NCBI GenBank assembly: GCA_963974595.1
Contig: CAXBDA010000027.1
Coordinates: forward strand, 1 to 43,147
Direction of reading: 5' to 3'
DNA: 43,147 bases
DNA from: PZPK01 sp963974595
GTDB taxonomy: Bacteria > Pseudomonadota > Gammaproteobacteria > Pseudomonadales > Oleiphilaceae
The position numbers and the translations under genes were made by a program. The notes under the pieces were generated by a model, which was not told the origin of the DNA, did no database searches, and worked only from the letters and a program-made list of their open reading frames with translations. This document shows positions 16,516 to 23,704 of this stretch, in pieces (the stretch's first letter is position 1; each line of letters starts with the position of its first letter).

Positions 16516-16854
16516 ATGAAACTCGTCACAGCTATCATCAAGCCCTTCAAGTTAGACGATGTACGTGAAGCATTGTCTGAAATTGGAGTACAAGGCATTA
16601 CCGTTACCGAAGTAAAAGGTTTTGGTCGTCAAAAAGGTCATACCGAACTTTATCGTGGCGCTGAATATGTCGTTGATTTTTTGCCTAAGGTAAAAGTCGA
16701 AGTCGCTATCGGTACTGACTTATTGGACCAAGTGATTGATTCAATCAGCAAAGCTGCGCACACCGGCAAAATCGGTGACGGCAAAATCTTTGTATCATCC
16801 TTAGAGCAAGTCATTCGTATTCGTACTGGTGAAACGGGTACAGACGCCGTTTAA
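16516..16854 (+). CDS. glnK: nitrogen regulatory protein P-II
   Basis: A 112-residue trimeric signalling protein that reads 2-oxoglutarate, ATP/ADP and, through uridylylation, glutamine. The N-terminal MKLVTAIIKPFKLDDVREAL, the T-loop with the uridylylation site Tyr51 (LYRGAEYVVDFLPK) and the C-terminal GKIGDGKIFVSSLEQVIRIR are all present. Because it is immediately upstream of amtB and behind a sigma-54/NtrC control region, it is GlnK rather than GlnB: in nitrogen excess it plugs the AmtB channel. AGGAG lies six bases before the ATG. Confidence 0.96.
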   Translation: MKLVTAIIKPFKLDDVREALSEIGVQGITVTEVKGFGRQKGHTELYRGAEYVVDFLPKVKVEVAIGTDLLDQVIDSISKAAHTGKIGDGKIFVSSLEQVIRIRTGETGTDAV

Positions 16855-16915
16855 ATCTAACATCAAGCAAACCTTTTTTTAATTTCTTCTAGATGGCCTA
16901 GTTCGGAGGGCGAAG

Positions 16916-18202
16916 ATGGAAAATGCAATGAACAGTATTTATGAACTTCAGTATGCGATGGACACCTTTTATTTTTTGGTGTGCGGTGCATTAGTCATGT
17001 GGATGGCAGCCGGTTTTGCCATGTTGGAAGCTGGTTTAGTTCGCGCTAAAAACACCACTGAAATTTTAACCAAAAACGTCGCACTATTTGCGATTGCTTG
17101 CACCATGTATTTGATCTGCGGCTACGACATTATGTATGGCGGCGGCATGTTTCTATCAGGCACCGATTCAGTTTCTAGCATGACTGACGAAGCTGTTGCT
17201 GGTGTACTTATAGGCGCTAAAGCCTTCAATGATGGCGTCGAAGATGCTGGCCTTCAGTATTCAGGTGCATCTGACTTCTTCTTCCAGGTTGTCTTCGTAG
17301 CGACAGCCATGTCTATCGTATCCGGTGCCGTTGCTGAGCGTATGAAGCTTTGGGCATTCCTAGCGTTCGCTGTTGTGATGACAGGCTTCATCTATCCAAT
17401 GGAAGGTGCTTGGACTTGGGGTGGAAGTTCTGTATTCGGTCTATACGATCTAAGCTATAGCGATTATGCAGGCTCTGGTATCGTTCACATGGCGGGTGCT
17501 GCTGCTGCGTTAGCAGGTGTTATTATACTTGGCGCTCGTAAAGGTAAATATGGCCCGAACGGTCAAGTAAACGCAATTCCTGGTGCTAACTTACCGCTAG
17601 CAACATTAGGTACCTTCATTCTATGGATGGGTTGGTTCGGTTTTAACGGTGGTTCAACACTTCAGCTTTCTGGTATCGGTGTCGCCAACGAAGTTGCTTC
17701 TGTATTCCTTAATACTAACGCTGCCGCTTCTGGTGGTTTAATAGCTGCGCTTATCGTTGCTCGCATTCTGTTCGGTAAAGCTGACTTAACCATGGCCTTG
17801 AATGGCGCATTAGCTGGTTTGGTTGCGATCACTGCAGAACCTGCTGATCCAACACCACTATTAGCCACCATCATCGGTGCTGTTGGCGGTATCATTGTCG
17901 TGTTCTCAATCGTGACTCTTGATAAGTTAAAGTTGGACGATCCAGTCGGCGCGATTTCGGTACACGGTGTAGTCGGTCTTTGGGGTGTCTTCGCAGTACT
18001 TCTTTCAGATGCAGATGCAACATTCTCTGGCCAGTTAATTGGCGCTCTAACCATCTTTGTTTGGGTATTTGTCACCAGCTTAATTGTTTGGGGGATTATC
18101 AAAGCAGTCATGGGTATCAGAGTCACTGATGAAGAAGAGTACGAAGGTGTTGATATCTCTGAATGCGGTATGGAAGCTTACCCGGAATTCACTAGAGACT
18201 AA
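16916..18202 (+). CDS. amtB: ammonium transporter
   Basis: A 428-residue trimeric inner-membrane ammonium channel of the Amt/MEP/Rh family with about eleven membrane segments. The pore twin-histidine positions are seen in GSGIVHMAGAAAAL and GAISVHGVVGLWG; other family text includes FAMLEAGLVRAKNT, SGAVAERMKLWAF, YPMEGAWTWGG and LPLATLGTFILWMGWFGFN. The cytoplasmic C-terminal tail (RVTDEEEYEGVDISECGMEAY) where GlnK docks is intact. GGAGG precedes the ATG by about seven bases. It is 61 bases after glnK in the same operon and is followed by a terminator. Confidence 0.96.
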   Translation: MENAMNSIYELQYAMDTFYFLVCGALVMWMAAGFAMLEAGLVRAKNTTEILTKNVALFAIACTMYLICGYDIMYGGGMFLSGTDSVSSMTDEAVAGVLIGAKAFNDGVEDAGLQYSGASDFFFQVVFVATAMSIVSGAVAERMKLWAFLAFAVVMTGFIYPMEGAWTWGGSSVFGLYDLSYSDYAGSGIVHMAGAAAALAGVIILGARKGKYGPNGQVNAIPGANLPLATLGTFILWMGWFGFNGGSTLQLSGIGVANEVASVFLNTNAAASGGLIAALIVARILFGKADLTMALNGALAGLVAITAEPADPTPLLATIIGAVGGIIVVFSIVTLDKLKLDDPVGAISVHGVVGLWGVFAVLLSDADATFSGQLIGALTIFVWVFVTSLIVWGIIKAVMGIRVTDEEEYEGVDISECGMEAYPEFTRD

Positions 18203-18227
18203 GTTCTAATTTAGAAAAAGTAACACT

Positions 18228-18255
18228 AAAACGCCTCCTCTTGGGGGCGTTTTTT
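18228..18255 (+). terminator. intrinsic terminator after amtB
   Basis: AAAACGCCTCC and GGGGGCGTTTT form an eleven-base stem (one T-G pair) with loop TCTT, followed by T residues to 18255. It lies 25 bases after the amtB stop and closes the glnK-amtB operon. Confidence 0.88.
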
Positions 18256-18424
18256 ATGTTTCTGCGTTTTATGTCTCTAAAAATGCGAACAATCCGTCAG
18301 AAAAAAATCCTCACTATAATTAACTAAAATGTACTTGATCAATCAGATCGGATAAATTGATAGTTATAACAATAAATATTTACAGGGCTATTTTTGCTTT
18401 TTAGTGTTTTTAAGGACGTTATGA

Positions 18425-18832
18425 ATGCCGCAGGATAAAGAAACCGTTGCCAGCCAGTTAAAACAAACAACTGAAATAACAGCAGATAGCCTGCCCAGCG
18501 ATGGCGGTGTAGAACGCCGTCGTTATGTGCGTCGCCCTGCTCGATGGAATGTCGTTATCACGACACATGATAAATATGAAGTTCATGCACGTACTATCGA
18601 TGTGTCTGAAAAAGGCGCGTCTATAGACAGCCCAGCAGATTTCCGAAAAGGTGCCTTGGTTATTTTGTCAGTCAGCGCTTTTTATAAGGGGAAGAAAAAA
18701 GAATTCAGAGTGCTTGGAGAGGTCAAACATGTCTCTATTGCTAAAAATGGTTTTACTCTTGGCATGTTTTTTAAGGATGCATCTGCAGATACTTTCAAGT
18801 TCTTTCGCTTATTTGCAGAAAGCCGTATATAA
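18425..18832 (+). CDS. PilZ domain protein (probable c-di-GMP receptor)
   Basis: A 135-residue single-domain PilZ protein. The c-di-GMP binding signature is present: the arginine motif RRRYVRRPARWNV near residue 30 and DVSEKGASID (the DxSxxG box) about 30 residues later. The remaining beta-barrel strands end with NGFTLGMFFKDASADTFKFF. No catalytic or membrane part is attached, so it would act as a small adaptor. An ATG four bases upstream is out of frame and leads to an early stop; AAGGA suits the chosen start. It is monocistronic between the amtB terminator and the molybdoenzyme gene. Confidence 0.88.
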   Translation: MPQDKETVASQLKQTTEITADSLPSDGGVERRRYVRRPARWNVVITTHDKYEVHARTIDVSEKGASIDSPADFRKGALVILSVSAFYKGKKKEFRVLGEVKHVSIAKNGFTLGMFFKDASADTFKFFRLFAESRI

Positions 18833-18977
18833 GCGTCAAACAAATCAAGTCTACATAATACCGATTCAATATAGACTTCCTGATTCAATCCTGAATATAA
18901 TCTTTATAGCTCACAGGTGTTATCCAATCACCTGATTTATAAAAAATTATTTACAATACCGGAGCAGAAGCAAGGTC

Positions 18978-21302
18978 ATGGATACTATGGAATCTTTTAC
19001 TCACTTTCGAACCTGCAATCTATGCGAAGCAATGTGTGGCATCGCGATACAGGTTGAGAATAATGAGATTACCTCAATCAAAGGTGATCCAGATGACCCC
19101 TTCAGCAAAGGCCATATCTGCCCAAAAGCACTTGCGCTAAAAGATATACAATCAGATCCAGACAGGCTTAAGCAACCTCTAATGAAAACAAAAAAAGGCT
19201 GGAAAGAAATATCCTGGAATCGTGCCTTTGATCTTGTTGCAAATAAAGCCAAAGATACCCAAAGAACCTATGGAAAAAATGCCCTTGGTGCCTATTTTGG
19301 TAACCCGAATGCCCATCACCACGGCAACGTATTATTTTTACTGCCCTTTATCCAATCACTGAAAACAAAAAATCGCTTTTCTGCGACCTCGAACGACCAG
19401 CTACCTCATATGCAAGCTAATTTAGAACTTTTTGGCAATCAGTATTTATTTCCTGTTCCCGATATTGATCATATGGATTTATTTATCTTGTTAGGAAGCA
19501 ATCCCGCCGCCTCAAATGGCAGTTTAATGTCGGTACCCGATTATACTGCGAGACTAAAAAGAATCTCTCAGCGGGGTGAAGCCATCCTGATCGACCCACG
19601 TAAAACAGAAACAGCCAAAGCTTGTAGCCAACACTTATTTATTAAGCCCGGCACCGATGCCTTTTTACTGCTCGGTATACTTCATACGCTTTTTGCAGAG
19701 AACTTAATTGAAACCGGTCGTTTGCACCCTCATATGGAAGGTATCGCTGAAATTCAATTAATTTGTGCTGAGTTCCCACCGGAACACGTTAGTCATATAA
19801 CCGGGATTTCGAGTAAAAAAATCATCGAACTCGCAAGCAAGCTGGCGACCACCCCTAGAGCCTGCTTATTTGGCAGAATGGGCACATCCACTCAAGAATT
19901 CGGCGGCCTTGCTACTTGGTTAATTTATGTTATTAATGCCTTGACCAATCACCTTGATGAACGAGGCGGTTTGATGTTTACCAAACCTGCTGCAGATATG
20001 ATCGAGATAAGTGATTGGCTGGGCCAGAAGGGCCATATCAATCGTTATAAAAGTATATCGGGCTTACCCGAGTTTGGTGGCGAGCTACCTGCGAGTGCAA
20101 TGGCAGATCAAATACTCCTCGAAAGTGATGAGCAGGTCAGAATGATGTTTGTGGTGGCAGGCAATCCGATACTGAGCAGCTCAAATAGTCAACGTTTAGA
20201 TGAAGCCTTTAAATCGCTTGATTTTATGGTGTCTATTGATTTCTATTTAAATGAAACCTCGCGTCATGCAGATATTATTTTACCGCCAACAGCCGCTTTA
20301 GAGCAGTCTCATTATGATCTGGTTTTTAACTTGCTCAGTGTGCGTAATGTTGCCAAATACTCTCCGGCCCTGTTCGAAAATAAAAAAAATACCCGCCACG
20401 ACTGGCAAATATTACTCGAACTGAAAAGACGCTTAGAAAACGTGGATTTTCTTAGTCGAACAAAAGAATTAGGGGCGTATCACCTGCTCAAACGAATGGG
20501 ACCTGATGGCATATTAGACTTGATTTTACGCACAGGCCCCTATGGCACACAGTTTCCTGGCACCAGCCAAACAGGCCGTTTTTTAGTCGACGCCATTCAA
20601 GGTATTCTTCCTTCAAAACATCCTCTTAAGAAGATTTTGGACTTGAGCCCTTATGGCACACCGAACCGAAGCTTAAGTAAAGGTTTATGCCTAAGCTCAT
20701 TACTTAACTATCCACATGGCATCGATCTTGGGCCGCTTCAGTCACGCTTACCTGAACGGCTTTATACCCCTAGGAAACGCATTCGCCTTGCGCCTATCAG
20801 TTATCTAAAAGATATGGCGCGTTTAAGACACGCCATGGCGCGAACGTCATCAACAGAATTACTGCTTATTGGCAGACGGCATGTCAGATCAAACAACTCT
20901 TGGTTACATAATAGCCAGCGTTTAGTCAAAGGCAAAAATCGCTGTACCTTGATGATCCATCCTGACGATGCGAAAAAAGCCAAGCTTAACAATGGTGATA
21001 CTGCTCTCATTAAAAGCCGCGTCGGCATGCTGCATATCGAAACCCAAATTACCGAGGATATGATGCAAGGGGTGATCAGTATTCCTCATGGCTGGGGGCA
21101 CTCAATGCCCAACACCCAACTACAGATTGCGGCTAAATACCCCGGAGTCAATCTCAATACCTTAAGTGACGATCAATTTGTAGATAAATTAACCGGGACA
21201 GCGGTCTTTAATGGTATTCCGGTGACGCTTACTAAAAGTATAAGTTCTGCAAAAAATACAGAGCAAACGTCCCGAGCCAAAGTGAGTTCCGAACTGGCAT
21301 AA
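18978..21302 (+). CDS. molybdopterin-dependent oxidoreductase with one 4Fe-4S cluster
   Basis: A 774-residue enzyme of the DMSO-reductase superfamily (formate dehydrogenase/nitrate reductase-like), cytoplasmic because there is no signal peptide. The cluster ligands are Cys13, Cys16, Cys20 and Cys48 (C-x2-C-x3-C-x27-C). Cofactor-binding text includes FILLGSNPAASNGSLMSVPD, AILIDPRKTETAKACS, LFGRMGTSTQEFGG, FYLNETSRHADIILPPTAALEQ and, in the C-terminal molydopterin dinucleotide-binding domain, IHPDDAKKAKLNNGD and ISIPHGWGHS. Where Nap/FDH enzymes have a Mo-ligating Cys or Sec, this protein reads SATSNDQLPHM, so the ligand is Ser or Asp if any. The substrate cannot be named. It heads a tight run of eight plus-strand genes. 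Confidence 0.9.
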   Translation: MDTMESFTHFRTCNLCEAMCGIAIQVENNEITSIKGDPDDPFSKGHICPKALALKDIQSDPDRLKQPLMKTKKGWKEISWNRAFDLVANKAKDTQRTYGKNALGAYFGNPNAHHHGNVLFLLPFIQSLKTKNRFSATSNDQLPHMQANLELFGNQYLFPVPDIDHMDLFILLGSNPAASNGSLMSVPDYTARLKRISQRGEAILIDPRKTETAKACSQHLFIKPGTDAFLLLGILHTLFAENLIETGRLHPHMEGIAEIQLICAEFPPEHVSHITGISSKKIIELASKLATTPRACLFGRMGTSTQEFGGLATWLIYVINALTNHLDERGGLMFTKPAADMIEISDWLGQKGHINRYKSISGLPEFGGELPASAMADQILLESDEQVRMMFVVAGNPILSSSNSQRLDEAFKSLDFMVSIDFYLNETSRHADIILPPTAALEQSHYDLVFNLLSVRNVAKYSPALFENKKNTRHDWQILLELKRRLENVDFLSRTKELGAYHLLKRMGPDGILDLILRTGPYGTQFPGTSQTGRFLVDAIQGILPSKHPLKKILDLSPYGTPNRSLSKGLCLSSLLNYPHGIDLGPLQSRLPERLYTPRKRIRLAPISYLKDMARLRHAMARTSSTELLLIGRRHVRSNNSWLHNSQRLVKGKNRCTLMIHPDDAKKAKLNNGDTALIKSRVGMLHIETQITEDMMQGVISIPHGWGHSMPNTQLQIAAKYPGVNLNTLSDDQFVDKLTGTAVFNGIPVTLTKSISSAKNTEQTSRAKVSSELA

Positions 21303-21329
21303 TTATTTAACCTGAAGATTAAAACAATT

Positions 21330-21551
21330 GTGATTATCCCTTACGATGCATTAAGTACTGAAGCCCTGAATAGCTTAGTCAGTGAGTACTGTCTGAGAGA
21401 TTGGGGGCTTAATGAAACAACAAGCCCCTTAGAAGAACGGGAAGCACAGGTTCGACAGGCACTAAAAACAAAACAACTCCTCGTGGTCTACAGCGAAGAC
21501 GAAGAAAGTGCATTCATCAAACCCGCTGCAGATTTGAATATGGAAACCTAA
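21330..21551 (+). CDS. yheU: YheU family protein
   Basis: A 73-residue conserved gammaproteobacterial protein of unknown function (YheU, formerly UPF0270). It opens with the family text MIIPYDALSTEALNSLVSEY and ends the conserved part with ALKTKQLLVVYSEDEESAFI. The start codon is GTG, chosen because it gives the conserved MIIP N-terminus; the Shine-Dalgarno sequence is weak. It is 27 bases after the molybdoenzyme gene and six before the SWIM gene. Confidence 0.88.
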   Translation: MIIPYDALSTEALNSLVSEYCLRDWGLNETTSPLEEREAQVRQALKTKQLLVVYSEDEESAFIKPAADLNMET

Positions 21552-21557
21552 GGCCTC

Positions 21558-22574
21558 ATGACTCAAGCCAATAAGCTTCACGTGATCATCCCACAAGAAC
21601 AACTTATTAAGATGGCTGGTCAGGACTGTTTCAATCTTGGCGTAGCCTTAAGCCAAAGCACATCACCGACAAACTTACAGGTTTCTGAACATAAAGTGTC
21701 AGCCGACATTAGCGAACACCATGTCGTATTAAATTACCCTGACAAACACATCCAAGGCGCATGCTCTTGCCCCAGATCTGATGGTTTTGATTTTTGTGAA
21801 CATTGCGTGTGTTTATGCCTTCACATTAATAAGCAGAACCAACAAATTCGTTCTTTGGCGAAAGGTCCTGATAAGAGTAAAGTTCTGGCCTATCTATTGA
21901 GTTTAGATAAACAGGTTCTCGCTAAACAGTGCCTAAATCTAATCACAGAAGATGCCGACGAGTTTGAACGTTATCGATTAAAAGCATTTCTGCATCAAGG
22001 TGAGATCGACTACAGTCAACTGAAAGCACAAATAACAGCGCTCACCCGAAAGCCCGACAACCTCTTTAGCCAACGAAAAGTGAAAGTATTTTTTAGTAAA
22101 CTAGAGCGTTTTCTAGCCGAGCTAAATGCAGATGACGCACCCGATTTTGATGCTGATAAACTACAGAAAGTGCTTGAATATGCCTTTCAGAGAATCAATG
22201 CCCTACTAGAGCACATTGACGATAGCACCGAGCAACGCCAAGGCTGTCTGTCCCATTTACATCAGCTTTATGCTGATTTACTCGAACAAAATCAAAGCCG
22301 TGACGATACCCAAGCAAAGCGACTCTTCAGTTTTTGGCTTAATGATCGCTTTAACTTGCTGGGCATCCAAGCCGCTAACTGGCTGAATACTAAAGCAAAA
22401 GAAAAATTCAAAACACTTGCCCATACGAAATGGGAAAATAACTCATCCAATAATCAGACTACGTTAACCACATGGCAAAAAGTGAAACTGGCTCGCTATT
22501 TATTTGAAGAGGCCATACAATCCCACGATAATTTACGCGCAAATGAATATAGACGTTTCTTTTCTAAGGATTAA
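21558..22574 (+). CDS. SWIM zinc-finger domain protein
   Basis: A 338-residue soluble protein. The SWIM zinc-binding motif is at residues 69-82: Cys69, Cys71, Cys80 and His82 (CSCPRSDGFDFCEH), preceded by the usual beta-strand segment. The rest, about residues 100-335, is helical and charged with no named domain. SWIM domains are thought to bind DNA or proteins and in bacteria are frequently fused to or encoded beside SWI2/SNF2 ATPases; here the ATPase RapA is three genes downstream in the same run. The start is an ATG six bases after yheU; the stop is three bases before the next gene. Confidence 0.85.
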   Translation: MTQANKLHVIIPQEQLIKMAGQDCFNLGVALSQSTSPTNLQVSEHKVSADISEHHVVLNYPDKHIQGACSCPRSDGFDFCEHCVCLCLHINKQNQQIRSLAKGPDKSKVLAYLLSLDKQVLAKQCLNLITEDADEFERYRLKAFLHQGEIDYSQLKAQITALTRKPDNLFSQRKVKVFFSKLERFLAELNADDAPDFDADKLQKVLEYAFQRINALLEHIDDSTEQRQGCLSHLHQLYADLLEQNQSRDDTQAKRLFSFWLNDRFNLLGIQAANWLNTKAKEKFKTLAHTKWENNSSNNQTTLTTWQKVKLARYLFEEAIQSHDNLRANEYRRFFSKD

Positions 22575-22577
22575 ACC

Positions 22578-22940
22578 ATGAGCAATAATCAATCTGACAT
22601 ATCGATGAGCCCAGATGAACTTTACCTGGAAGAAGTTTTCACAGATAACAAGGTTGGCACCATTCGCCGCATGACACCAGTGACGTCGGAAGGGCTAAAA
22701 GATGATTCACGCGAAACTGTTTACATTGGCAGTACTCAAATGATGACACCAGCAGGCCCAATGCCACTGAACTTTGAACTGGCTGGTAAATCTCTTGGTG
22801 AAGCAGCACAAAATTTTGGTGATGCTGCCAACAAATCTGTTGAAGAAACCATGAAAGAGCTTCAAGAAATGCGTCGTCAACAGGCATCACAAATTGTAGT
22901 GCCAGGCCAAGGTAGTGGTAGCCAAATTCAAATCCCTTAA
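22578..22940 (+). CDS. conserved small cytoplasmic protein of unknown function
   Basis: A 120-residue protein without signal peptide or membrane segment. The text DNKVGTIRRMTPVTSEGLKD and YIGSTQMMTPAGPMPLNFEL, followed by a helical segment (EEAMKEL-type, here VEETMKELQEMRRQQASQIV), matches a protein family conserved in Pseudomonas and relatives that is annotated only as cytoplasmic protein. It begins three bases after the SWIM gene, which indicates translational coupling, and precedes the GST gene. Confidence 0.75.
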   Translation: MSNNQSDISMSPDELYLEEVFTDNKVGTIRRMTPVTSEGLKDDSRETVYIGSTQMMTPAGPMPLNFELAGKSLGEAAQNFGDAANKSVEETMKELQEMRRQQASQIVVPGQGSGSQIQIP

Positions 22941-22974
22941 CTAGCCATTAAGACCACAACACAAAGGTATCACT

Positions 22975-23655
22975 ATGATCATCGTTCACCATTTAAATAA
23001 CTCTCGATCCCAACGTGTTTTATGGTTATTGGAAGAGTTAAAACTTCCCTACGAGATAAAACGTTATAAGCGAGACCCAAAAACGATTCGTGCACCTAAA
23101 AGCCTTCGAAATGTTCACCCTCTAGGGAAGTCACCCGTGATTACAGATGGCGATATTACGGTGGCGGAGTCAGCTGTGATTATTGATTATTTAGTACGAA
23201 CCTATGCTAAAGAAACCTTTAGCCCAGATGAAAGTTCTGCCGAATTTCGCGACTATCAATATTGGATGCATTTTTCAGAAGGCTCTTTAATGCCACCACT
23301 GCTGATGCGCATGCTCTTTGAAAAGCTTAAAACAAGTCCGATGCCTTTTTTCATTAAACCGGTTGCAAAAATGATCGCAGATAAAGTTTTAACGACCTTT
23401 GTGAACCCTGAGATCACCCTGAATATGGGGTTTGTTGATCAATATCTTGCTAGCCATACTTGGTTTGCAGGCGATGAACTAAGTGGTGCCGACTTCCAAA
23501 TGAGCTTCCCCTTAGAAGCAAGTGTCGCCGCGGGCGCTATCAGTCGTAATAAATACCCGAATATTCATGCTTATGTGCAGCGTTTTCAAGAACGCGGTGC
23601 TTATTTAAACGCACTCGAGAAAGGCGGCGACTACGATTACGGCCCTAAAAAATAA
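22975..23655 (+). CDS. glutathione S-transferase family protein
   Basis: A 226-residue GST. The N-terminal thioredoxin-like domain has VHHLNNSRSQRVLWLLEELK, with Ser at the catalytic position, the cis-Pro motif GKSPVI and the glutathione-contacting VAESAVIIDYLV. The C-terminal helical domain has WFAGDELSGADFQMSFPLEA, the conserved N-capping box region. Substrates are unknown. It lies between the small conserved gene and rapA, and AAAGGT precedes its ATG. Confidence 0.92.
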   Translation: MIIVHHLNNSRSQRVLWLLEELKLPYEIKRYKRDPKTIRAPKSLRNVHPLGKSPVITDGDITVAESAVIIDYLVRTYAKETFSPDESSAEFRDYQYWMHFSEGSLMPPLLMRMLFEKLKTSPMPFFIKPVAKMIADKVLTTFVNPEITLNMGFVDQYLASHTWFAGDELSGADFQMSFPLEASVAAGAISRNKYPNIHAYVQRFQERGAYLNALEKGGDYDYGPKK

Positions 23656-23704
23656 CCACATAATTTCAAATTATAGCCCACTTTATTTGTAGAGACTTAA
23701 ATTA

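Noticed and set aside
17662..18126. 154-codon minus-strand open frame in amtB
   Set aside because: Antisense shadow of a conserved membrane-protein gene.
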